A DNA stretch of 41,735 bases from an uncultured Bacteroidales bacterium (GCA_905235135.1 CAJOKR010000031.1:1-41735); one strand, 5' to 3'. Counted from the first letter of the stretch, positions 1 to 9,223 are shown. A program made the numbers and translations. Notes: generated by a model from the letters alone, not told the origin.

Positions 1-405
1 GAATGATTGTAGAGCCCCGTATGCCGTGCCTGCCGCATTCGTCGCGTATGCCCGCACGTAATACGTAGTGTTGGCCGACAATCCCGTAATGCTGCTGGTG
101 AAGTCGCCCGTATCGCCACCGTCCTTCGTACAGCTGTCACCCACAATCGGGTTCTGAGATTTGCTCCAACACACTCCCCGCGCGATAACTTTTGAGCCCC
201 CATCATTTGTAACATTGCCTCCACATGAGGCAGTTGAGGGTGTCACATCGCTTATTTCGTTTGTGGTAACTGTCGGCTGATGTACAAGCTGTCCGTTCAC
301 ATATACGTATGTCCCTTCTTGCGCCACTGGGTCTTTCTCGCAGGTTACTGTCAAAAAGCAGAACAGCACGGCCAATATCACTTGAATAAAATTCCTCTTT
401 TCCAT
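1..405 (-). CDS. Partial lipoprotein with Ig/FN3-like repeat domain
   Basis: Reads leftward off the window edge, so only about 135 N-terminal residues are visible. It starts MEKRNFIQVILAVLFCFLTV and has a probable lipoprotein Cys near residue 22 (TVTCEKDP; the -1 Thr is not ideal). A beta-sandwich-like repeat follows, with TVTTNEISDVTPSTASCGGN, GVCWSKSQNP and TTYYVRAYATNAAGTAYG. The same repeat type occurs in the giant FISUMP protein at 1139-8473. The ATG shares its first base with the stop codon of the upstream barrel gene (TAATG), which suggests translational coupling and fixes the start. Probably a surface lipoprotein; exact function unknown. Confidence 0.7.
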   Translation of the reverse strand, partial: MEKRNFIQVILAVLFCFLTVTCEKDPVAQEGTYVYVNGQLVHQPTVTTNEISDVTPSTASCGGNVTNDGGSKVIARGVCWSKSQNPIVGDSCTKDGGDTGDFTSSITGLSANTTYYVRAYATNAAGTAYGALQSF

Positions 406-1047
406 TATTCCGATGTTTTTGCGGTTTGTTTTTTCTGTTTGCCATACGGCAGGCATATTCCCATGCCTACTCTGGCCTCGATGGTTTTGAAGTTGGTGGT
501 CACTGCTTCGGTGGTGAGGGCAAATCCCATGATGTTGAACAGAAAGCCGAAGGAAACATCCACTATACGTCCGTTCGGGGTAGGTGCACCAATAGTGATT
601 TTGAGAATGCCCATCGGCACCGGGGGCAATCACTTCATACGTGAGGGCTCGGTAGCCATAGCCCGCCCCCAACAATAGTGAAAAAGGAGGACAAGGTCTG
701 ATTATCAAGCCTGCCTGTGCCGAAAGGCGGATGGTGTTTGTGGCGCCGGTCAGGCGGTACTCCTCTTCGTCAAAAAACGGCATTCCATAACCTGCGAGAT
801 TGAAGTTGCTCATCAGATTGACAAACCATCCCACACGCTTCACCCCTCCAAATTTAAATCCGTAAGACCATTGCGGCATGGGGCTGTAGGCAACGTTTAC
901 GGTAAAGAGCGTACTGTAGGGCATCTTTTTCCGTTCCGTTGTTACCTCCTGTGTGGCATTGACATTGGAGCCGTTTTGCGCGTTCAGCAACGACATTATG
1001 CACATCACACAGCAAAACGCTAATCCTATACGAAAACTATTACACAT
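405..1047 (-). CDS. Outer-membrane beta-barrel-like protein, frameshifted
   Basis: The N-terminal part (1047 to about 625) has a signal peptide (MCNSFRIGLAFCCV...LLNAQ) and barrel-like text such as WSYGFKFGGVKRVGWFVNLM and LLLGAGYGYRALTYEVIA. In that frame the rest becomes His/Cys-rich nonsense. In the neighbouring frame, from about 629, it continues sensibly as VPMGILKITIGAP...VDVSFGFLFNIMGFALTTEAVTTNFKTIEA..., ending at TAA (405-407). Removing one C from the C5 run (minus strand, near 622-626) joins the halves as ...YEVIAPVPMGILK.... The size, about 213 residues, suits a small outer-membrane barrel. Couples to the downstream lipoprotein through TAATG. Family assignment rests on general pattern only. 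Confidence 0.55.
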
Positions 1048-1089
1048 TGTTTGTTATTTTATATTGCCTATGTCGGGCGAACCAAAATA

Positions 1090-1112
1090 GGGGAGTCCTT
1101 TTCGGACTCCCC
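1090..1112 (-). terminator. Rho-independent terminator-like hairpin after the giant FISUMP gene
   Basis: Perfect 9-bp stem GGGGAGTCC / GGACTCCCC with a 5-base loop. On the minus strand it is followed by TATTTTGG. It lies 27 bases beyond the stop codon at 1139-1141. Confidence 0.6.
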
Positions 1113-1138
1113 GTGTATTCATACTATCAAAACAAAGA

Positions 1139-1663
1139 CTACTGTCCATTCGTAGAACAATTATACTGAATGGTCACGTCATCAATTTCGAGATAGAACC
1201 AATCACTACAATTAAAGTGTCGGAATGCGATATGTACGGTTTGTCCGGCATAATCCTGCAGCGGGACTATTTTCTGTTGCCATGCACCTTGAGTAAGGGT
1301 TTCCTCAAACAAAAGAGAATAGTTATCTGCATTCATATAGTCGTTGCTGGTAGTTACATATACTCCATAGTGTTCCTGTGGATAACTATCCACTGAAGCC
1401 ACCCAAAAAGATAAGGTATCATTATTAGTTAGCGTAACAGCAGGGGTAATAAGCCAGTTGTCTGGTGTGAGAGCACCTATGTTGTTATTTATATAGGATG
1501 CCGATGTCATAAAACCGCTGCTTCCATCATGTCCTAAAGAAGAACTTAGACCGGTAGACGAATTATGACTCCAGAAATGCCCATCTCCATCACTGTCAAG
1601 AGTTGTCCAACCTGTTGGAATAGCACCGTTGTCAAAATTCTCATTCAGAAGATTGCATGTTTG
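1139..1663 (-). CDS. C-terminal segment of giant FISUMP protein: cleaved-adhesin-like (choice-of-anchor J) domain
   Basis: An open frame reads TCNLLNENFDNGAIPTGWTT, LDSDGDGHFW, ..., NWLITPAVTLTNNDTLSFWV, ..., VYVTTSNDYMNADNYS, ..., HIAFRHFNCSDWFYLEIDDV and stops at 1139. ENFDNGAIPTGWTTLDSDGDG followed by WLITPA is typical of jelly-roll cleaved-adhesin domains of Bacteroidota. There is no in-frame start before Met at 1510 and no CTD at the end. The segment picks up exactly where the frame ending at 1641 becomes meaningless (EQSFTTN), so it is the end of the giant protein displaced by one base near 1650-1670. Confidence 0.6.
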   Translation of the reverse strand, partial: QTCNLLNENFDNGAIPTGWTTLDSDGDGHFWSHNSSTGLSSSLGHDGSSGFMTSASYINNNIGALTPDNWLITPAVTLTNNDTLSFWVASVDSYPQEHYGVYVTTSNDYMNADNYSLLFEETLTQGAWQQKIVPLQDYAGQTVHIAFRHFNCSDWFYLEIDDVTIQYNCSTNGQ

Positions 1664-2426
1664 TTGTGAAACTCTGTTCTGAACCGTAAGCCGTACCTAC
1701 ACTGTTAGTGGCGTAAGCGCGAACATAGTAGGTGGTATTTGCTGTCAAACCAGTGATGTTGCTGTTGAAAGCACCCGTGTCGTTGCCATCGGTGGTGTAG
1801 CTATCACTTAATGTCGGATTTTGGGAAGTGCTCCAACACACACCACGGGCGGTGACAGTTGCGCCACCGTTATTGGTCACATTACCGCCGCAAGTGGCCG
1901 TTGTTTCCGTAATATCACTCACTGTTGCAGTGGTGACAGTGGGCAGTGTAGCGGAAGTTTCACTGCCGCCAGCTTCTCCTCGGAGGCAGCGAACTGATAT
2001 GCCGCCTGTTCTATTGAAACCAGACCAATAGAAGTAAGGGGTGTCGTGGTACAGCGAACGTGAATAAACATAAGTAGCATCTTGTAACGTGGACGACCAA
2101 AAATAGCTTCTTTCGCCAAAATACAAAGGATTGCTGTAATGATTTCCGTTAGTAGTGCTAAACCATGTTTCGCCTGCTGGATAGGCTGAAAAGCCTGTCA
2201 AGTTGTTGTTTTCAGGTTGGTAGCCTATATCACACAGCGTGTCTGAAATGTTCCAACCTTGGGTGCTGGCGACAGACTTGCCTACAGCATTCTCATCTAC
2301 ACCGTCGCAGACGAATTCTGCACTGCTCACATAGCCTCTTAACACATTCCACTCCGCGTTACTCGGAAGATGCCACCCCGCAGGGCAGATACCCTGTACT
2401 CCGGAGGGATTTGCAGTGCTGCTTGC
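1641..2426 (-). CDS. Giant FISUMP protein, segment 4: end of FISUMP module 5 plus Ig-like domain
   Basis: Frame reads NPSGVQGICPAGWHLPSNAE, then WNVLRGYVSSAEFVCDGVDE, YFWSST, GGISVRCLRG (end of a FISUMP module), then LPTVTTATVSDITETTATCG, GVCWSTSQNP, TTYYVRAYATNSVGTAYGSE (Ig/FN3-like). The first Met (2345) is inside the module, so it is not a real start. It continues the module whose first half lies in another frame (2427-2641). Inserting a single T in AATCT (minus strand, near 2428) restores N-S-A-S-S-T-A-N-P-S-G, as in the sister modules. Confidence 0.6.
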   Translation of the reverse strand, partial: ASSTANPSGVQGICPAGWHLPSNAEWNVLRGYVSSAEFVCDGVDENAVGKSVASTQGWNISDTLCDIGYQPENNNLTGFSAYPAGETWFSTTNGNHYSNPLYFGERSYFWSSTLQDATYVYSRSLYHDTPYFYWSGFNRTGGISVRCLRGEAGGSETSATLPTVTTATVSDITETTATCGGNVTNNGGATVTARGVCWSTSQNPTLSDSYTTDGNDTGAFNSNITGLTANTTYYVRAYATNSVGTAYGSEQSFTTNMQSSE

Positions 2427-2641
2427 AGATTCCCCATAGCAGCTTTCCAGTTGTATTGCAGCCCATAAACGGATGTGTTATTGGCATCGCCATTCGCATA
2501 GTAATAATAAGCGTACATTGATGAGGTGTCATTGCCAAGCGACAATGCTGTACCATCAGCATAATGTTTCACCCGTAAGTTCTCTTTCATCCAACATTGG
2601 TCGCCAATTTGAACCGTGTTGTAAACGTTGCCGTCGTAGTC
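2339..2641 (-). CDS. Giant FISUMP protein, segment 3: first half of FISUMP module 5
   Basis: Frame reads DYDGNVYNTVQIGDQCWMKE, NLRVKHYADGTALSLGNDTS, ..., GLQYNWKAAMGN, matching the opening of the other four FISUMP modules (DIDNNTYNTVQIG.QCWMKENLR). After GN it loses similarity and runs to a chance stop at 2339. The Met at 2590 is the internal CWMKENLR Met, not a start. The join to the preceding segment near 2641-2650 needs a two-base loss or one-base gain (CCTAGTTATTGAC read as P-T-V-I-D). Exported structural module of unknown ligand. Confidence 0.6.
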   Translation of the reverse strand, partial: DYDGNVYNTVQIGDQCWMKENLRVKHYADGTALSLGNDTSSMYAYYYYANGDANNTSVYGLQYNWKAAMGNLQAALQIPPEYRVSALRGGIFRVTRSGMC

Positions 2642-5600
2642 AATAACTAGGGGCCGCTGGGCAAGATTGTGGTACGCTATCCAAAACGGTTGGTGTTTCT
2701 AACATTGTGAACACAATCTCGTTCCCGTATATAGTTCCTTCAGCCATCGTCGCGTATGCACGGAAATAATAGGTCATTCCAACTGTAAGCCCGGAAATTC
2801 CGCAAGTAAAAGGACCATAACCACTTCCATTGTCCGTATGTTCGCCGTTGATGTCAGGATTCGGAGAGGTACCCCAACAGACACCTTTAGTGACATTTCC
2901 TCCTCCGTTATAAGGAACATCACCTCCGCTTACTACAGTGTTTGTTGAAACTTGAGTCACAGAGGCGGTTGTTACTGTTGGGAGATACACAGTATCCAAA
3001 ATACAGCGAACAGATGCGCCAACATCTGTATATAACTGAATATTTTCTACTGTTGCACCGTTGCTCCAACCGCGTGCTATAGCTTTTTGCACAGGAGCAC
3101 TATAGTTCTTCGTCCAAAAATAAGTCGCGTTACCGTAACCATCGAATCCAAAGCTATATAAGCCTGCGGCAAGTGCGTCAAAACCAACCGTCGGAGTTTG
3201 ACTACTACACATGCTCTCCAGTACCGATGATTGCCACCCTTCTGCAGATGATAATGATCGAGTGATTTGGCCTGAGGCTCCACCGCATCTAAACTGGCTT
3301 TGGCTGTTCACATAGTTCACCATTTGCGTCCACTCTGTAGAACTCGGCACATGCCAGCCCGTGGGACAGACACCTTGTACAACTTCCGACGTTACAAGAG
3401 AGGTTGTACCGTACATCACGGCACTCCAGTTATAGAGGTAACCAAAATAGGGAACAGTAGATGCATCGTTGTTCGGATTGTAACGGAAAGCCTCCGTCTC
3501 TGAATCGGTGTAAAGATTAGCCAATGCAATAGATGTTCCATCGGCAAAACGGGTCGTGCGAAGATTTTCTTTCATCCAGCAATGATTGCCAATCTGAATC
3601 GTATTGTACGTGTTGTTATCAATATCCGTGACCGTGGAGTTTCCTGGGCATGGTTCAAATGATGTTCCGAATATCAATTCGTCGCCATAAACAGTGTCGC
3701 CTACTATCGTCATAAATATACGGAAACTGTATTTTGTACCAGCTGTCAACCCGTCAAGCGTATGACTTACTATACCGTTGGTAATCCCTTCAACAGTCAC
3801 GGTAGTATAATCGGTTGCTCCATCCATTTTCCACTCAAACCCAACTGAAGTCACCTCGCTATTATCCGGATTTGAAAGAATGCCATTTAAGGTGACAGAA
3901 TAAGAAGAATTCGAAGCACCAAGAGTCTGAATGGTTGGGGTTACAGCCACACTGTCTTCGTCTCCATTGTGAATACAGCGGACTGAATATCCTTCAGACT
4001 TGACGTGATAGTAATAATTGTCACTTTCACCCACAATATTACCTTCGAACCCTAGCATACGATACCGGGCATATGTGCTGCTAGATTCTGTAGCACTCCA
4101 AAAATAGGCACTTATCCCAACGCCGCTAAGATAGCTGGTGAAGTAGCCTGCGGGCAAAGCATTGAAACCCGTGGCGTTGTTGGCCTCTGGATTGTTGCCC
4201 ACAACACAAGTTTCATTGCTTGTGTTCCATCCTGTGACGGCCGCTAAAGACTTGGCGATGTAATATGTATTGTCGTTGCACAAATATTGGCTCTGGCTGC
4301 CAACATAGTTTGTTAACTCTTGCCATTCAGCATCGCTCGGTACGTGCCAACCCATAGGACAGATACCCTGCACACCACTTGGGTTGGCCTGACTGCTGGC
4401 AGAATTGTGCATCACCGCTTTCCAATTATAAAGATATCCATACGAGGCAGGAGCGTCAGGCACGTAATAGTAAGCAACACTGCTACTTGAATTACTGTTG
4501 CCTGGAGCTATCGCCGTTCCATCCGCATAACGGGTGGTTCTCAGGTTCTCAGCCATCCAACATTGGTTGCCAATCAACAGGGTGCTGTAGGTGTTATTGT
4601 CAATGTCACTTACAGTGGTGCCGCTCGGGCAAGCCGTTAAGGTGTGGAACGCCATCTCCGACCCATAGAGGGTAGTACCCGAAGCCGTCACAAAGGCACG
4701 GTAGATGTAGTCTGTATTGTCCGTCAATCCTGTCAGCAAATAACTCACTTCACCACCAGTTGAAACATTTCCTACACTAACTGAACTATAACTGGTGTCG
4801 TTGGAACTCTTCCACTCAAATCCAACTGAAACAGAAGCATTTTCAGGATTGGACAGAAGGCCGGTTAAGGTGGCGGAAGTGTGTTTGACATCTTTAGCAG
4901 AAGTCGTATTGATGGAGGGCAATGTCGTTTCACCGGCAGGGCCGCCGTCACGGAGGCAACGAACAGAATGACCAACAACTATGTTCCTTGAATAACGACT
5001 CACATCTGGATACCGATAATCCAAATCACGGTACCATGCACTCTCATACCCAGTTTGTGTAGAACTCCAAAAATCAGCATATTGGTTAAAGCGTTGGGTA
5101 TAATAATTAGAATAATAACCTGCAGGACAAGCAGAGAATCCCGTAGCATTATTGGCATCCGTATCATTACCGACAGCACAAGAAGTCTCATCAGTAAGCC
5201 AACCAAAAGTTGCAGACAAGGCTTTCGCAATATTACTTGAGCTATTACCGCAAACATATTCACTCTGACTACTCACATAGTCAGTCAATTCTGTCCATTC
5301 CGCATCGCTTGGCACATGCCAACCAACAGGACAAATTCCCTGAACTCCAGAAGGATTCAAATCACTTGACGAAGAATTACCCATTACGGCTTTCCAATTG
5401 TACAAATAACCAAAAATGGAAACATTCGAAGAGTCACCATTCGGATAATATCTGTAGGCTTTGCTAGTGCTATAACTACCACCGGATGTAAATGTGATGT
5501 CAGACCCATCCGCATATCGTGTGGTACGCAGATTCTCCTTCATCCAGCATTGCTGTCCGATTTGCACGGTGTTGTAGGTGTTGTTGTCAATATCGGTTAC

Positions 5601-6095
5601 TGTTGGAGCATTTTGACAAGGCAGATTATCACCTGGGGACACGAAATAGGTTTGCTGCTCCGAATAAGCAGTGCCATAATTGTTAGTTGCGTATGAGCGG
5701 ATGTAGTAGAGAGTGCCGATTGCCAATCCCGAAATTTCACTTTCAAAAGCACCCACTTCCCCACTCTGTGTAGTATGGGAACTTTCCACCGTGGGATTTT
5801 CCTCCGTACCCCAACAGACACCACGTGCGGAAAGGCCGGCCCCCCCGTATGCAACCTCAGAGGTGACTTTAATTGAGTTTTCTGACTGTTTCGCAACACT
5901 ATTGAGTATCACTACCGGTGGAATTTCGGGGTCGCGTAAACAGCGAACCATGGCATAACTAGTGCCGCCACTCAAACCCATCTCATTTGAACTATTAGAG
6001 CAATAAACGTAGCCAAAACCATCGTTTTCAGGTCCATAGTGGAAACAATATATTGACTGCTCGTTGCCAAATATTGGCTTGTAGTATTGTTGCTC
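2640..6095 (-). CDS. Giant FISUMP protein, segment 2: FISUMP modules 2-4 with Ig-like spacers
   Basis: From about 6095 the frame reads EQQYYKPIFGNEQSIYCFHY and ends module 1 with YAMVRCLRD. Then follow an Ig-like unit, module 2 (CQNAPTVTDIDNNTYNTVQI ... VRCLRDGG), Ig-like, module 3 (CPSGTTVSDIDNNTYSTLLI ... VRCIHNGD), Ig-like, module 4 (CPGNSTVTDIDNNTYNTIQI ... VRCILD) and another Ig-like unit, stopping in a truncated CPAAPSY. Each FISUMP module is about 190 residues with the conserved blocks QCWM.ENLRTTRYADG, YNWKAVM, GVQG.CP.GWHVPS..EW, YFWS and SVRC. The Met at 5981 is internal. This stretch looks more AT-rich than the repeat-rich N-terminal segment. Confidence 0.75.
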   Translation of the reverse strand, partial: EQQYYKPIFGNEQSIYCFHYGPENDGFGYVYCSNSSNEMGLSGGTSYAMVRCLRDPEIPPVVILNSVAKQSENSIKVTSEVAYGGAGLSARGVCWGTEENPTVESSHTTQSGEVGAFESEISGLAIGTLYYIRSYATNNYGTAYSEQQTYFVSPGDNLPCQNAPTVTDIDNNTYNTVQIGQQCWMKENLRTTRYADGSDITFTSGGSYSTSKAYRYYPNGDSSNVSIFGYLYNWKAVMGNSSSSDLNPSGVQGICPVGWHVPSDAEWTELTDYVSSQSEYVCGNSSSNIAKALSATFGWLTDETSCAVGNDTDANNATGFSACPAGYYSNYYTQRFNQYADFWSSTQTGYESAWYRDLDYRYPDVSRYSRNIVVGHSVRCLRDGGPAGETTLPSINTTSAKDVKHTSATLTGLLSNPENASVSVGFEWKSSNDTSYSSVSVGNVSTGGEVSYLLTGLTDNTDYIYRAFVTASGTTLYGSEMAFHTLTACPSGTTVSDIDNNTYSTLLIGNQCWMAENLRTTRYADGTAIAPGNSNSSSSVAYYYVPDAPASYGYLYNWKAVMHNSASSQANPSGVQGICPMGWHVPSDAEWQELTNYVGSQSQYLCNDNTYYIAKSLAAVTGWNTSNETCVVGNNPEANNATGFNALPAGYFTSYLSGVGISAYFWSATESSSTYARYRMLGFEGNIVGESDNYYYHVKSEGYSVRCIHNGDEDSVAVTPTIQTLGASNSSYSVTLNGILSNPDNSEVTSVGFEWKMDGATDYTTVTVEGITNGIVSHTLDGLTAGTKYSFRIFMTIVGDTVYGDELIFGTSFEPCPGNSTVTDIDNNTYNTIQIGNHCWMKENLRTTRFADGTSIALANLYTDSETEAFRYNPNNDASTVPYFGYLYNWSAVMYGTTSLVTSEVVQGVCPTGWHVPSSTEWTQMVNYVNSQSQFRCGGASGQITRSLSSAEGWQSSVLESMCSSQTPTVGFDALAAGLYSFGFDGYGNATYFWTKNYSAPVQKAIARGWSNGATVENIQLYTDVGASVRCILDTVYLPTVTTASVTQVSTNTVVSGGDVPYNGGGNVTKGVCWGTSPNPDINGEHTDNGSGYGPFTCGISGLTVGMTYYFRAYATMAEGTIYGNEIVFTMLETPTVLDSVPQSCPAAPSY

Positions 6096-8473
6096 GCCGG
6101 CAATAGAGAGAAACCACTCTTGTTGTTGCTCATAAGATCATTACCTATGGCGCAAGCATTGGTACTACTAGTCCACATGGTGGCAGCCGCCAAAGCTTTT
6201 GCAATGTGTCCGTCACACAGCCAATCTGATTGACTTCTAACATAATCAAACAAATTCTCCCATTCCATTCTACTCGGCAAGTGCCATCCGTCAGGACAAA
6301 TGCCCTGCACTCCGCTTGGTACTGTATAGCTATAGGCAGCTCCATCCATGATGGTTGCCGGAGTGTATAAATAACCCAATAGTTCAGCCAATGCCAGCGA
6401 ACCTGGCGTGTTTCGTCCTACGCCTAACCTGATTTCCGATCCAGATGGGGTTTTTGTGACACGCAAGTTCTCACGCATCCAACACTGATCGCCAATCTGC
6501 ACCGTATTGTAAACATTCCCGTCAATATCCGTCACCGTCGGGGCACTGGGACATGGGGTGCCATACTCTTGTTCCGCTATCGGGGTGGTAAAAGTAACCG
6601 CATTTCCGTATGCGGTACCTTTATTATTGGTGGCAAAGGCTCGCGCATAATACGTTTTCCCCGGAATTAGACCATACAAATTGAATGAAGCAGTTCTATA
6701 AAGGATAGCAGCATCACCTAAATGTGCATTTGCCGTTGTTGGTGTCGCTGTTGTATCATAGCAGACACCCATATATTGCATCACACCACCACCGTCATCT
6801 ATGAGCATCATGGAGACGGTCGCTGAGGTTTGTGTGATATCACTGGTGTCCAGCGTCACCACCGTCGGGAGTTGGGCATTCTCGTAGTCATCGTGTTGAG
6901 AGGGGGTGCCACCACCTTGGCCGCCGTTGTCCAACTGGTTCTGTAGGCTGTCAATGCGGGCGTTCAGCGCGTTGATGACCGCCAGAAGGTCGGCGTTGGT
7001 GAGGTAGCCCGCATCGTTGGTGAACGTACTCACATTCTCCGGCACCACGGGAATTTCCGGCTTGTTCAGAATGTATGCCACCCCTTCCGTGGCCTCCCAG
7101 TCGGCGTTCACCTGCTCCGGGATGTCCTCCGCCGTAATATAGTTGGCGTCGTTGGTGAAGGCGCTCACATTCGTCGGCACCGATTGGATTTCCGGAATGT
7201 CTTCACTGGTGATGTATCCGGCATCGTTGTTGAAAGCACTTACATTTTCCGGCACGGTGGGGATTTCCGGTGTGTTGATCAAATCGTTGTAGTCTTTGTC
7301 CCACGCATTGAACTGCGGGTCTGTTTCGGTATATTCGGTGAGATAGCCCGCATCGTTGTTGAAAGCGCTTACATTGGTGGGAACAGTCGGGATTTCCGGT
7401 GCGTTAACCAGGTCGTTATAATCTCCGCTGAACCCCACGGCCGCTGCAGGCAATTTCACAAAGCTGCCGCCTGTGAGGAAGATGGTGTCGTTGCTGATGC
7501 TCAAAACCTGCTGCTCGGTGTAGGAGGTCAGGTAGGGGACATCATTCACAAAGGCACTCACGTTGGTGGGCACGGTCGGAATTTGCGGCGTGTTGATCAG
7601 GTCGTTGTAGTCCTTGTTCCAGGCGTTGAACTGCGGATCGGTCTCGGTATAACCGGTGAGGTAACCCGCATCGTTCGTAAAGGCACTAACATTTGAAGGT
7701 ACCGTCGGAATGGTGGGCTTGTTGGTCAGGTCGTTGTAATCGCCGCTGAAACCCACAGCCGCAGCCGGCAACTTCACAAAGCTGCCGCCCGTCAAGAAGA
7801 TGGTGTCGTTGCTGATACTCAGAATCTGCTGTTCGGAAGTCAGGTAGGGCACATCGTTGTTGAAAGCACTCACGTTTGTCGGCACGGTCGGGATTTGGGG
7901 CTTGTTAATCAAGTCATTGTAGTCCTTGTCCCACGCATTGAACTGCGGGTCCGTTTCGGTATAGCCGGTGAGATAGCCGGCGTCGTTGGTGAAGGCGCTG
8001 ACATTTGTCGGCACCGTAGGAATGGTCGGGGTGTTGGTCAGGTCATTGTAGTCGCCGCTGAAGCTGTTGGCCGCCTCTTTTGCATAAAGGGCATACGGCA
8101 CGCTCAGCAGTTGCTGCGTGCTGGTCACACTGTAGTTTGTACCCCCGTTCGGGTCCGTTTCGGTCTTCAGGAAATACGGGCCGCTTTCCCAGTTGATAGC
8201 GGCGAAGGCCCCTTGTTGGGCATTGCCGCCACCGATTTCCACGGTCAGCAGGCCGTTGGCGTTCGTTGTGGAGTTGTGCGTCTCCACATAGACCGGGGTG
8301 CCCGTGGCACTCCCTTGCAGGATGCTCACACGCATGCCTACGGATGTGTTCGTCACCAGCGCATTGTTCGCATTCCGAACCACGGCCTGGTAGCTGAACT
8401 TCTCCGGCGATTGCGCGAAGAGCGCCGTCACGCATAGCAGGAGAATGGCGATGAAAGTTGTAAATTTCTTCAT
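5972..8473 (-). CDS. Giant FISUMP protein, N-terminal segment: signal peptide, YNDL-type repeats, FISUMP module 1
   Basis: Starts MKKFTTFIAILLLCVTALFA (signal peptide). A conserved N-terminal domain follows (FSYQAVVRNANNALVTNTSV ... LLSVPYALYAKEA). Residues about 135-480 hold eight or so repeats of the type DYNDLTN.P.IPTVP.NVSAFTNDAGYLT, alternating with ILSISNDTIFLTGGSFVKLP, as in tail-fibre-like surface proteins. Then come a short heptad stretch (LLAVINALNARIDSLQNQL), an Ig-like unit and FISUMP module 1, which loses frame near LLPAS (about 6098). Joined over four frame changes, the protein would run 8473 to 1139, about 2,440 residues. It lies 50 bases downstream of the small T9SS protein and is probably co-transcribed. 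No CTD is visible at the end. Likely a surface adhesin or binding protein. Confidence 0.75.
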   Translation of the reverse strand: MKKFTTFIAILLLCVTALFAQSPEKFSYQAVVRNANNALVTNTSVGMRVSILQGSATGTPVYVETHNSTTNANGLLTVEIGGGNAQQGAFAAINWESGPYFLKTETDPNGGTNYSVTSTQQLLSVPYALYAKEAANSFSGDYNDLTNTPTIPTVPTNVSAFTNDAGYLTGYTETDPQFNAWDKDYNDLINKPQIPTVPTNVSAFNNDVPYLTSEQQILSISNDTIFLTGGSFVKLPAAAVGFSGDYNDLTNKPTIPTVPSNVSAFTNDAGYLTGYTETDPQFNAWNKDYNDLINTPQIPTVPTNVSAFVNDVPYLTSYTEQQVLSISNDTIFLTGGSFVKLPAAAVGFSGDYNDLVNAPEIPTVPTNVSAFNNDAGYLTEYTETDPQFNAWDKDYNDLINTPEIPTVPENVSAFNNDAGYITSEDIPEIQSVPTNVSAFTNDANYITAEDIPEQVNADWEATEGVAYILNKPEIPVVPENVSTFTNDAGYLTNADLLAVINALNARIDSLQNQLDNGGQGGGTPSQHDDYENAQLPTVVTLDTSDITQTSATVSMMLIDDGGGVMQYMGVCYDTTATPTTANAHLGDAAILYRTASFNLYGLIPGKTYYARAFATNNKGTAYGNAVTFTTPIAEQEYGTPCPSAPTVTDIDGNVYNTVQIGDQCWMRENLRVTKTPSGSEIRLGVGRNTPGSLALAELLGYLYTPATIMDGAAYSYTVPSGVQGICPDGWHLPSRMEWENLFDYVRSQSDWLCDGHIAKALAAATMWTSSTNACAIGNDLMSNNKSGFSLLPASNNTTSQYLATSSQYIVSTMDLKTMVLATFIALIVQMRWV

Positions 8474-8523
8474 GTTGGATTATTATTTGGTGAATGAATG
8501 ATTCAATGTTCTTCAAAAGATTT

Positions 8524-9009
8524 CTATTTACGTATCAGTTTGAATGTCTTCAAGACGCGACTCTCGTCACGCAGTTCCAAATAATAGGTTCCGGTGGCGT
8601 ATTGTCCAATCTGGAAGGTAGTGAGATCGTCGGTGACGGTGACGAACCGTAATTGTTTGCCGTTGCCGTCGTAGAGGATGGCACGGAGACCACTCGCAGG
8701 GATTTCAAAGCCGTTGAGTTGCAGCTGCGCGATGTTTTCCGTCGGGTTCGGGTAAACCACGGCATTGAGCGCAATTTGTGGGTAATCATCCACCCCGACA
8801 GTCATGATTTCGTAAGGTTGTTGAACCCCCTCGGCTACAGAGATGGAGCCGTTGCTGTTCGCAGTAGTCTGCACCGCAATCTGCCCAACAGTGTAACTTA
8901 CACTGCCTGAGTTGGATTGGGCATCACTACCCACAGGCACAATGGCACTTTGTGCATAAACTGCCGTCATGCCCCATAAGAAAATGAACAGGAAATAAAG
9001 TTTTTTCAT
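8524..9009 (-). CDS. Small T9SS type A sorting-domain protein
   Basis: 161 residues. Signal peptide MKKLYFLFIFLWGMTAVYAQ, a short middle with SNSGSVSYTVGQIAVQTT and VAEGVQQPYEI, and a C-terminal sorting domain from VVYPNPTENIAQLQL through GTYYLELRDE to FKLIRK. The CTD directs export by the type IX system and surface attachment. Small proteins of this build commonly precede tail-fibre/FISUMP genes in Bacteroidota; here the giant FISUMP gene starts 50 bases downstream, so the two likely act together at the cell surface. The specific role is unknown. Confidence 0.8.
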   Translation of the reverse strand: MKKLYFLFIFLWGMTAVYAQSAIVPVGSDAQSNSGSVSYTVGQIAVQTTANSNGSISVAEGVQQPYEIMTVGVDDYPQIALNAVVYPNPTENIAQLQLNGFEIPASGLRAILYDGNGKQLRFVTVTDDLTTFQIGQYATGTYYLELRDESRVLKTFKLIRK

Positions 9010-9113
9010 TTGACACTCTTTTATGTTTGTACTATATTGAATTTCAGTTTGTTATAAACCGTTTTCACTTTCAGTCACAAACATAAAAAGAATCGTGAAC
9101 TAAATTTATTCAT

Positions 9114-9223
9114 ATCCGAGGTTCTCGACTACCTGTATCACAAATAAAAGAAAGCTCACGATTACTCGTGGGCATTCTCGTCTTTCTTTTTGTGATACAT
9201 CGGAAACTGTCGAGATTTCGGAT
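9114..9223. repeat. Long imperfect inverted repeat (possible cruciform or mobile-element remnant)
   Basis: Arms at 9114-9154 and 9182-9223. They share ATCCGA, TCTCGAC and TGTATCACAAA..AAAGAAAG read from each outer end. The 27-base loop contains a smaller inverted repeat (CACGA/TCGTG). It lies in the 474-base gene-free stretch 9010-9483, where I see no credible gene, only this structure and the heptamer array at its end. It could be a bidirectional terminator-like structure, a MITE-like element or a noncoding RNA. Confidence 0.55.

Noticed and set aside
7184..8437. Long plus-strand frames with Val/Gly/Arg-rich repeats
   Set aside because: They are antisense shadows of the YNDL repeats of the giant FISUMP gene; the minus-strand reading has a signal peptide and clear domains.
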